A DNA stretch of 22,922 nt, taken from contig CALDBH010000055.1 of assembly GCA_937938065.1 (NCBI GenBank), positions 1 through 22,922 on the forward strand, read 5' to 3'. Origin of the DNA: an uncultured Sulfurovum sp. (GTDB lineage Bacteria > Campylobacterota > Campylobacteria > Campylobacterales > Sulfurovaceae). Positions 8,078-13,680 of this stretch are shown here, one piece after another. The notes below the pieces were generated by a model, which saw nothing but the letters and a program-made list of their open reading frames with translations, was not told the DNA's origin and did no database searches. The first letter of the stretch is position 1. Each line of letters opens with the position of its first letter. A program made the translations under genes and the position numbers.

Positions 8078-8107
8078 CGTCATCCTCGTGCTTGACACGG
8101 GGATCCA
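8078..8107. repeat. REP-like palindromic repeat after hsrA
   Basis: ATCCTCGTG (8082-8090) and CACGGGGAT (8096-8104) form a nine-pair helix, with one G-T wobble, around the loop CTTGA. The whole element has the form CGTCATCC-N-CTTGAC-N-GGATCCA that recurs in many proteobacterial genomes. Its minus-strand reading gives the familiar spurious peptide DPRVKHEDDE. It sits 11 bases after the hsrA stop. It may act as a 3'-end structure or terminator; only one copy lies in the window. Confidence 0.7.
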
Positions 8108-8153
8108 TAACCGTATCTACAAAATAATTCAATAACTTCCTTTAAAACATTGC

Positions 8154-8159
8154 TATAAT
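8154..8159 (+). promoter_or_regulatory. Predicted -10 box for the thioesterase gene
   Basis: TTGCTATAATTTT contains TATAAT at 8154-8159; start of transcription near 8166 leaves an 18-base leader with AGGA six bases before the ATG. Confidence 0.6.
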
Positions 8160-8183
8160 TTTAAAAATTATCTAGGATTATTT

Positions 8184-8567
8184 ATGCAACTCAACACCCA
8201 TTTAAATATCAATACTTCTCTCTGTGGTAAAGTGACAAAGCTTCAAGAAAATTATGCAGAAGTTCTGCTTCATACTACACAACAAATGGCGGCTGATATA
8301 CAGGGTTTGGTACACGGTGGTTTCATCTTTGGTGCGGCTGACTATGCAGCCATGAGTGCAGTGAATGACCCTTATGTGGTACTCGGTGCATCAAGCTCTA
8401 AATTTATAGCCCCTGTGAAGGTGGGTGATACAGTCATGTGTAAAGCTACGGTTGTGAGTATAAAAGGTAAGAAAGCTGAGGTAGACGTAGAAGCTTTTGT
8501 CAATGAAAAGTTAGTGTTTGAAGGCAATTTTACGACGTTTGTATTACCTGCACATGTCTTAGGCTAA
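8184..8567 (+). CDS. Hotdog-fold thioesterase (PaaI-like family)
   Basis: Proteins of this fold hydrolyse acyl-CoA or acyl-ACP thioesters. The 127-residue product has the typical single-hotdog length. It has the helix segment VHGGFIFGAADYAAMSAVN (43-61), in which HGG plus a downstream acidic residue match the PaaI-type active site, followed by SSSKFIAPVKVGDTVMCKATV, the conserved beta strand region. AGGA six bases before ATG 8184 and a promoter 25 bases upstream support the start. It seems to be a monocistronic gene between the hsrA repeat and a small cysteine-rich membrane protein. The physiological substrate is unknown. Confidence 0.8.
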   Translation: MQLNTHLNINTSLCGKVTKLQENYAEVLLHTTQQMAADIQGLVHGGFIFGAADYAAMSAVNDPYVVLGASSSKFIAPVKVGDTVMCKATVVSIKGKKAEVDVEAFVNEKLVFEGNFTTFVLPAHVLG

Positions 8568-8619
8568 TAGAAGCTTATGTTATACTTCATTTTTTAAATA
8601 CGACTCAAGGTAAACTACA

Positions 8620-8799
8620 ATGAAAAAATTTCTACTCTATGTTTTTTTAGCTCTGGCAATATTTGCTGCCATTTTGACTTACATTCTCTATAGTGAAGGG
8701 GCATTTGACAAACAAGAGCCTACAAAACAAAGTGATTTAGAACCTTTTATGAAGTGTGAAGCAGGAAAATGTGCTGCAGGAAAATGTGCTGCAAATTAA
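8620..8799 (+). CDS. 59-residue membrane-anchored protein with CX4C repeats
   Basis: No family is recognised. The frame starts at ATG 8620, with AAGG nine bases upstream and a possible -10 box (TATACT, 8581-8586), and ends at TAA 8799. Residues 4-24 form one hydrophobic segment after MKK, either an uncleaved anchor or a signal peptide. The rest is a short hydrophilic linker and a C-terminal tail with three cysteines at equal spacing: KC46-EAGK-C51-AAGK-C56-AAN. The repeated AGKC unit recalls the EGKCG repeats of DUF2282/bufferin-type metal-binding peptides, so periplasmic metal or thiol chemistry is possible but only an inference. It converges with the hydrolase gene downstream. Confidence 0.72.
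   Translation: MKKFLLYVFLALAIFAAILTYILYSEGAFDKQEPTKQSDLEPFMKCEAGKCAAGKCAAN
8761..8790 (+). repeat. Exact 15-base tandem repeat inside the small cysteine-rich gene
   Basis: GCAGGAAAATGTGCT occurs twice without a break (8761-8775, 8776-8790). Each copy encodes AGKCA, so gain or loss of a copy stays in frame and changes the number of cysteines. Confidence 0.95.
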
Positions 8800-8806
8800 T
8801 AGTGCA

Positions 8807-8833
8807 GAGGAATACTATTAAATAGTACTCTTC
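8807..8833. terminator. Hairpin between convergent genes (possible bidirectional terminator)
   Basis: TACTAT (8813-8818) pairs with ATAGTA (8822-8827) around a three-base loop. The helix continues through one mismatch to GAGGA (8807-8811) with TCTTC (8829-8833). It covers the 3' end of the hydrolase gene and follows the small cysteine-rich gene. Neither side has a proper T-run, so termination is uncertain. Confidence 0.4.
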
Positions 8834-9423
8834 ACCTGATCTATCCAAAAAGGTATGACTCTTTGTTCTGCTTTAAGCGTAGTGCTCATCCCATGACCTG
8901 GATAGATCGTGTAGTCACCTTCTATGGTAAGCGCTTTTTCCAAACTCTTTACCATCTCTTCACCACTTGATGAAGGGAAATCCCACCTCCCTATACTTTG
9001 TTCAAAAAGAAAGTCTCCACTGAACCATACATCTTGGATCTCTATAATACTGCATCCAGGAGTATGTCCCGGGAAGTGACGGAATTTTATCTTCACACCT
9101 TCAATGTTGAGCTCTTCATCACCTTCGATGATATAGTCAGGTTGACTTGGTGGAGTACCTTGTCTAAGAGGATCATCTGTAAGCATAAAAACATCACCTT
9201 TAGGACAATAGATAGGAAGCTTTAGTTTCTCTTGGACTTCAGCATTCGACCATACATGGTCAAAGTGGCCATGTGTGTTGAGTATGGCTACAGGATTCGT
9301 AACATTGTCAAGTACCCATTTGGTAGCACCCATACCAGGGTCTATGATGAAGTCTTTCCCGTCAACTGTAGCAATATAACAGTTGGTTTGGTAAGTTCCC
9401 ATTGGTTGTATTTTGATTTGCAT
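8818..9423 (-). CDS. Metallo-beta-lactamase fold hydrolase, glyoxalase II-like
   Basis: This subfamily hydrolyses thioesters such as S-lactoylglutathione or related compounds with two bound metal ions. The 201-residue product carries the full metal set: THGHFDH (H51, H53, D55, H56), GHTPG (H120), SGDFLF (D137) and YPGHG (H177). It lacks the long C-terminal substrate-binding domain of classical GloB, as do the short YcbL-type enzymes. AGGAG lies about ten bases before the ATG. Its start is only 14 bases from the start of the divergent DUF455 gene, so its promoter must lie inside that gene's coding region. The true substrate is not certain. Confidence 0.88.
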   Translation of the reverse strand: MQIKIQPMGTYQTNCYIATVDGKDFIIDPGMGATKWVLDNVTNPVAILNTHGHFDHVWSNAEVQEKLKLPIYCPKGDVFMLTDDPLRQGTPPSQPDYIIEGDEELNIEGVKIKFRHFPGHTPGCSIIEIQDVWFSGDFLFEQSIGRWDFPSSSGEEMVKSLEKALTIEGDYTIYPGHGMSTTLKAEQRVIPFWIDQVKSTI

Positions 9424-9425
9424 GA

Positions 9426-9431
9426 TATAAT
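9426..9431 (+). promoter_or_regulatory. Predicted -10 box placed for a leaderless DUF455 mRNA
   Basis: TATAAT at 9426-9431 puts transcription start seven bases on, at 9438, which is exactly the A of the ATG. The bases between (TCTCCT) are complementary to a ribosome site, not one, because they serve the divergent hydrolase gene. Confidence 0.6.
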
Positions 9432-9437
9432 TCTCCT

Positions 9438-10265
9438 ATGAATATATTTAGTCTTTTAGAACGTGCCATTATCAGTGATGATATTCTTATGAAAGAGGAG
9501 TTGACCACTCAGTGTTTGGAGTATTGTATCCAAAATGAAATAAGGTGTGATGATGATTTTACACCTCTGTTATTTTCACAACCGTCATATGCTTCCAAAT
9601 GTCACATTGTAGATCCCCGAGAGTTACCTGCTAGAAAAGACTTTGAGAGTAAAGAAGGATTGGCTACATTGGTACATGCCATTGCACACATAGAGTATTC
9701 TGCTATCGATCTGGCACTTGATGCAGTGTATCGTTACCCACAGATGTCTAGTGCATATAAAGTAGACTGGCTTGAAGTAGCCAGTGACGAGATACGTCAC
9801 TTTAAAATGCTGCAGAGCATATTGACAGAACTTGGATATGTGTATGGAGATTTTCCTGTACATTGTGGACTTTTTGACGCGGCAGAACATACGGCAGAGA
9901 ATATTTTGGACCGTATGGCGATCATCCCGCGTTATTATGAAGCGTCAGGTCTTGATGTCAGCCCTCAGATCATTAAAAAATTGGACAACAAACGTAAAAA
10001 TCCTCAGGTGAAAAAACTAATAGATGCACTACATATCATTTATGATGAAGAGATAGATCATGTGCACAAGGGTGATAAATGGTTTAAGTACCTTTGTAAA
10101 GAAGAAGGAAATAAAGAGGGTACAGAAGAACAGGTGTATTTTGAAATACTGGAACGTTATCATTTACTCAGTAAACATCGTCCGCATGTAAATGTGGAAG
10201 CGAGAAAAGAAGCAGGTTTTTCCTGCTCTGAGATAAAAAAACTGGGTGCAAAGGAGTGTTCATGA
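9438..10265 (+). CDS. DUF455 family ferritin-like protein
   Basis: DUF455 proteins have a ferritin-like four-helix bundle predicted to bind a di-iron centre; no reaction is established. The 275-residue product shows the expected pattern: HAIAHIEYSAIDLALDA (80-96; H84, E86), then SDEIRHFKML about 30 residues later, then an ...DEEIDHVHKG helix with further E and H ligands. ATG 9438 has no ribosome site but sits at the predicted transcription start, so leaderless translation is likely; ATG 9489 is a weaker alternative. It heads a compact operon with lpxK and argB. The lpxK start codon overlaps its stop as ATGA. Confidence 0.82.
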   Translation: MNIFSLLERAIISDDILMKEELTTQCLEYCIQNEIRCDDDFTPLLFSQPSYASKCHIVDPRELPARKDFESKEGLATLVHAIAHIEYSAIDLALDAVYRYPQMSSAYKVDWLEVASDEIRHFKMLQSILTELGYVYGDFPVHCGLFDAAEHTAENILDRMAIIPRYYEASGLDVSPQIIKKLDNKRKNPQVKKLIDALHIIYDEEIDHVHKGDKWFKYLCKEEGNKEGTEEQVYFEILERYHLLSKHRPHVNVEARKEAGFSCSEIKKLGAKECS

Positions 10266-11173
10266 GAGCCTTCTTTGAAGAGATGTTCTTTACGCCAAAG
10301 TGGTACCATTATCCTCTGATATTACTTCTCTTTCCTCTTTCTGTTCTTTACGGAATCATGATGTCTGTACGCAGGATGGTCACTTCCCAAAAAAACTTTG
10401 GAATTCCTATCATTTCTGTGGGAAATCTTATCGTTGGGGGGAGCGGTAAAACTCCTTTTGTCATAGCACTTGCTTCACGACTAGAAAGTGTAGTCATTAT
10501 TTCTCGCGGATATGGTCGTAAAAGTAAAGGAATGGTTGAGGTCAGTTCTGAGGGAAAGATACTTGTCGATGTAACAGAGAGTGGAGATGAACCTATGCTT
10601 ATGGCACAGTCGCTACCTCATGCTAGTGTTATTGTCAGTGAAGATAGAGAACTTGCTATAGCGTTAGCCAAAGAAAAAGGTGCAAAGTGTATCATCCTGG
10701 ATGATGGATTTAACCGCGTTGAGATAGAAAAATTTGAAATTTTGCTTGAGCCTGAAAACATCAAAAACTATTTGCCTTTCCCTGCAGGTGCATTCAGAGA
10801 GTTTTGGTTCAATAAAAAATATGCAGATATTGTGGCTAAAGAGGGAGAGGCATTTCATCGACAAGTAGATTTTGAAAACCTTAAAGCACAAATGCTACTT
10901 GTAACGGCTATTTCAAATCCGAATAGACTTGATGCTTACATGCCAGAGGGAGTAGTGCACAAAGTTTATTTGGAAGACCATGCCTATTTTGAGGAAGAAA
11001 AGTTGAAAATGCTTCTATCTGAGTATAAGGCTCTGAGTCTTCTTGTCACAGAGAAAGATGCAGTAAAAATGCAGGACTTTAAGTTGCCTATCTCTGAAAT
11101 GAAGTTAAAATTAGAGATTAAAGAGACGATTTTCACTCAAGTAGATGAATATATAAAGGGATACCCACAATGA
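10262..11173 (+). CDS. lpxK: Tetraacyldisaccharide 4'-kinase LpxK
   Basis: LpxK phosphorylates the 4' position of the lipid A disaccharide precursor at the inner membrane. The 303-residue product has a hydrophobic N-terminal region (about 15-35), the unusual LpxK P-loop VGNLIVGGSGKTP (53-65), SRGYGRKSKG shortly after, and DDGF in the mid region (ILDDGFNR). I place the start at ATG 10262: AAGGAG ends five bases before it and the ATG overlaps the previous stop as ATGA. A GTG six bases upstream is part of the ribosome-site region. The product is slightly short against about 310-330 in other bacteria. A second ATGA overlap links it to argB. Confidence 0.93.
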   Translation: MRAFFEEMFFTPKWYHYPLILLLFPLSVLYGIMMSVRRMVTSQKNFGIPIISVGNLIVGGSGKTPFVIALASRLESVVIISRGYGRKSKGMVEVSSEGKILVDVTESGDEPMLMAQSLPHASVIVSEDRELAIALAKEKGAKCIILDDGFNRVEIEKFEILLEPENIKNYLPFPAGAFREFWFNKKYADIVAKEGEAFHRQVDFENLKAQMLLVTAISNPNRLDAYMPEGVVHKVYLEDHAYFEEEKLKMLLSEYKALSLLVTEKDAVKMQDFKLPISEMKLKLEIKETIFTQVDEYIKGYPQ

Positions 11174-12021
11174 ATAATAAGATCGATGTTGTAAAAACGC
11201 TGCTTGAAGCTTTACCGTTTATCAAGAAATTTGCCAATGAAAAGATAGTTATTAAGTATGGTGGTTCTGCACAAACAAGTGATGCGCTCAAAGAACAGTT
11301 TGCACAGGATATTGTACTTTTACATCTTGTAGGGATGAAACCTATCATCGTACATGGTGGAGGTAAAAGTATTACAGATCTTCTTGCGGATCTAGGTGTT
11401 GATACGAAGTTTGTAGATGGGCAGCGTGTGACGACAAAAGAGGTGATGCGTATTGCAGAGATGGTATTGAGTGGAGAGATCAACAAAGAGATAGTCTCTT
11501 TACTTGATAATCACGGCTCTAAAGCGATTGGAATTTCTGGAAAAGATGGTGGTTTCTTAAAGGGTATACCTAAGGACTTTGAAAACTTTGGTTATACAGG
11601 GATCATAGAGCATATCAACCCGGAAATTGTAAATAATATCATTGATGATGGAGCGATACCTGTGATTGCTCCTATTGCAGGAAGCAGTACTATGGGACAT
11701 CCTGGGTTTAATATCAATGCTGACCTTGCAGCAAGTAAAATTGCTGTAGCCCTGGAAGCAAGAAAGGTACTTTTCCTGACAGACACTCCTGGTGTGTTAG
11801 ATAAAGAGATGCAACTCATTTCAACCCTAAGCATAGAAAAAACGGAAGCCCTCAAAGCAGATGGAACGATACAAGGGGGTATGGTACCTAAAGTGGATGC
11901 CTGTATAGAAGCTTTACGTGGTGGAGTAAAAAAAGCACATATCATAGATGGTCGTGTAGAGCATTCATTACTTCTGGAAATTTTGACAAGTTCTGGTGTA
12001 GGAACTTGTATCGAACTATAA
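11170..12021 (+). CDS. argB: Acetylglutamate kinase
   Basis: ArgB catalyses the second step of arginine synthesis, phosphorylating N-acetylglutamate. The 283-residue product has the amino-acid kinase signatures KYGGSA (29-34), VHGGGK (61-66), RVTTKEV, GISGKDGG, FNINADLAAS and a C-terminal IQGGMVPKVDAC segment that shapes the active site. The N-terminal helix preceding KYGG is of the type found in arginine-inhibited hexameric enzymes, so feedback inhibition by arginine is plausible. The ATG overlaps the lpxK stop (ATGA). The pairing with lpxK is not functional in any obvious way and probably only reflects a shared operon. Confidence 0.96.
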   Translation: MNNKIDVVKTLLEALPFIKKFANEKIVIKYGGSAQTSDALKEQFAQDIVLLHLVGMKPIIVHGGGKSITDLLADLGVDTKFVDGQRVTTKEVMRIAEMVLSGEINKEIVSLLDNHGSKAIGISGKDGGFLKGIPKDFENFGYTGIIEHINPEIVNNIIDDGAIPVIAPIAGSSTMGHPGFNINADLAASKIAVALEARKVLFLTDTPGVLDKEMQLISTLSIEKTEALKADGTIQGGMVPKVDACIEALRGGVKKAHIIDGRVEHSLLLEILTSSGVGTCIEL

Positions 12022-12031
12022 GGTGGAAACC

Positions 12032-13228
12032 ATGTTGAAAAAATTAGTAACGGTTCTTCTCACAACATTATTGTTTTTTTCTGTTGTGCAGGCAAAAGAA
12101 TCTGCGAAGAAAAAAGCGCTTAAAAAAGCAGTTTACCATGCAGTATGGGAAAAGACATACGGTGGAGATGACGGAGATATTGCAAATGGTATCGTAGCAC
12201 TTGACAAAGGTGAGTACGCTATGGTTGGTACATGTAAATCGTTTGGTGCACAAGGTACAGATATGTGTGTCGTGCGGATGAATGGCAAGGGTGAGATAAA
12301 GTGGCACATATTGCTTGGTGGGAAGAAACAAGATGTTGGTAAAGCCATAATTCGTGCAGCAGACGGCAGTCTCATCGTACTTGGAACATCTAAGTCCTTT
12401 GCTAAGCACTATGACAGAGATATTTATGTCGCAAAAGTATCTCTGGAAGGTAAATTGATCTGGGAGCAAAGTCTTGGTGGTAATCGTGATGAATTTGCCG
12501 GGGGAATAGCAAGAACAGATGATGGCGGTTTTCTTGTTGTAGGTGACAGTAATTCATATGGTAATGGATATAAAGATGTCTATATCGCCAAACTTGATCA
12601 AAATGGAAAAGAGATCTCATCTCAGGTGATCGGTGGAGAAAAAGAAGACAGTGCCCAAGCACTGACACGTACAGCTGACGGTGCTATGATGCTTGTTGGA
12701 TACCGTGAGCTTGAACGTTCTGGAAATACAGACTTTTTTGTGATGAAATTAGACCAAAATGGAAAGAAAATTTGGGCTAAAACCTACGGAGAAGAACAAG
12801 CAGACCGTTTAAATGGTGTGACAGCTACGGCAGATGGCGGCATTGTAGCAACAGGTTCAACACGCTCTTATAAAAGTGCACAAACAGATATGTCAGTGAT
12901 GAAATTAGACAAAGACGGTAACATAGGTTGGCATAAAATTTATGGGTTTAAATATTACGAATATGGCAATGCTGTTGTTAGTACAGGTGATGGATCAGTG
13001 ATGGTTGCCGGAGGTACAAGTACTTTAGGCAAGGGTGATCACAGTGTCTATATGATTGCACTTGATAAATCAGGAAAACTTATTTGGTCGCATGTCTATG
13101 GAGACAGAGGTAAGGACACCATGAATGCAATTGCACGTATGGATGATGGAAGTATGATTGCAGCTGGTGGTAGTGACAGTCACAGTAGAGCAACAAAATT
13201 TTATATGTTAAAAATAGATACACACTAG
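12032..13228 (+). CDS. Secreted seven-repeat beta-propeller-like protein
   Basis: No named family is certain. The frame is open from a GTG at 12023, but ATG 12032 is the better start because AAGGTGG lies five to six bases before it. The 398-residue product begins with a signal peptide (MLKKLVTVLLTTLLFFSVVQA) and a Lys/Ala-rich stretch. Seven repeats of about 50 residues follow. Each opens with a pattern like W-x-K-x-Y-G-G-x-x-x-D, then a TxDGG(I/F)xxxG segment and a D-xx-(V/M)-x-KLDxxGK turn. Seven such units suggest a closed seven-bladed propeller in the periplasm or outside the cell. Possible roles are binding or scaffolding. It ends the DUF455-lpxK-argB operon, ten bases after argB. Confidence 0.8.
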   Translation: MLKKLVTVLLTTLLFFSVVQAKESAKKKALKKAVYHAVWEKTYGGDDGDIANGIVALDKGEYAMVGTCKSFGAQGTDMCVVRMNGKGEIKWHILLGGKKQDVGKAIIRAADGSLIVLGTSKSFAKHYDRDIYVAKVSLEGKLIWEQSLGGNRDEFAGGIARTDDGGFLVVGDSNSYGNGYKDVYIAKLDQNGKEISSQVIGGEKEDSAQALTRTADGAMMLVGYRELERSGNTDFFVMKLDQNGKKIWAKTYGEEQADRLNGVTATADGGIVATGSTRSYKSAQTDMSVMKLDKDGNIGWHKIYGFKYYEYGNAVVSTGDGSVMVAGGTSTLGKGDHSVYMIALDKSGKLIWSHVYGDRGKDTMNAIARMDDGSMIAAGGSDSHSRATKFYMLKIDTH

Positions 13229-13249
13229 ATTTAACCCCGTAATGCATAT

Positions 13250-13271
13250 AAAAGTCAGAAAAAAGTCAGAA
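13250..13271 (+). repeat. Two tandem copies of an 11-base unit
   Basis: AAAAGTCAGAA is repeated exactly at 13250-13260 and 13261-13271, about 60 bases upstream of the promoter of the structured RNA. Its role is unknown. AT-rich DNA (13272-13315) follows and could help polymerase binding. Confidence 0.85.
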
Positions 13272-13328
13272 AATAGTAAATTTTTAAATATTTTTAAAAT
13301 TTAAGTTCTTTTTATTAGATAACTGTGC

Positions 13329-13334
13329 TATAAT
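13329..13334 (+). promoter_or_regulatory. Predicted -10 box for the structured RNA
   Basis: GTGCTATAATCTC contains TATAAT at 13329-13334. Transcription would start near 13341, just before the folded RNA, with a very AT-rich upstream region. Confidence 0.65.
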
Positions 13335-13351
13335 CTCTTCATACGGTTATA

Positions 13352-13433
13352 CTGTATTGAAAAAGCCAAGTTCATCGCGAGGTGGGTACGGAAAGTTATG
13401 GGTCTCACGTAGATCGCCAGACTACCAATAGAG
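13352..13433 (+). promoter_or_regulatory. Structured RNA resembling a divergent GEMM (c-di-GMP-I class) riboswitch
   Basis: A closing helix pairs CTGTATTG (13352-13359) with CAATAGAG (13426-13433), seven of eight positions. Inside it, TTCATC and GGTGGG (13371-13376, 13381-13386) form a stem capped by a GCGA tetraloop of the GNRA type. A second arm pairs GTT (13395-13397) with GAC (13420-13422) and GGTCT (13401-13405) with AGATC (13411-13415). The joining segment ACGGAAAGTTATGGGTCT lines up with the family's ACGCAAAGCCACGGGTCT, and GATCGCCAGACTACC with its GACCGCCGGGTTGCC. Differences from the consensus are partly compensated (CC/GG in place of GC pairs). Five unpaired A before 13365 are unusual. 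The family assignment is by eye. Confidence 0.58.
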
Positions 13434-13455
13434 ATATAAACTCATCTATCTTTTT
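13428..13455 (+). terminator. Intrinsic terminator after the structured RNA
   Basis: ATAGAGA (13428-13434) pairs with TC-A-TCTAT (13442-13449; one bulged base) and is followed by CTTTTT (13450-13455). Its left arm shares 13428-13433 with the right strand of the closing helix, so the two helices exclude each other. The resulting short transcript would be about 115 bases. Confidence 0.6.
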
Positions 13456-13640
13456 AGAAAGTTCATTTCTTCTATTACCTGAGTATTTTAGTGTTTATTT
13501 GTCTCTATGATTTTTATTAGTTGACATTCTTTTCCCTAAAAACATTCTTCTCCTATTATTGTAGGGCAAATAGATACTAGATACTTAAGTTTACTTCAAA
13601 CCATATTCCTCCCCTGATTCTTATAACCCTTAGCTTATTT
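13456..13640 (+). other. Non-coding spacer between the terminator and the thrC promoter
   Basis: I see no open frame with a ribosome site, no tRNA and no strong hairpin here. A TTGACA occurs near 13522 but has no matching -10 box. Together with the flanking features this is a 452-base gap (13229-13680). Confidence 0.6.
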
Positions 13641-13643
13641 AGC

Positions 13644-13649
13644 TATAAT
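13644..13649 (+). promoter_or_regulatory. Predicted -10 box for thrC
   Basis: TTAGCTATAATTA contains TATAAT at 13644-13649. Start near 13656 gives a 25-base leader with AGGA about eight bases before the thrC ATG. Confidence 0.65.
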
Positions 13650-13680
13650 TATCGTTAATATAAACAGTAGGATAATATAG

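Noticed and set aside
7581..8132. 183-residue minus-strand open frame over hsrA
   Set aside because: It is a shadow of hsrA; its first residues come from reading the palindromic repeat backwards (DPRVKHEDDE), a well-known artefact.
13352..13433. SRP RNA, 6S RNA, tRNA or TPP/cobalamin riboswitch
   Set aside because: None of their core motifs is present; the core matches the GEMM joining strands best.
13522..13560. TTGACA as a -35 box for another transcript
   Set aside because: No -10 box lies 16-18 bases downstream.
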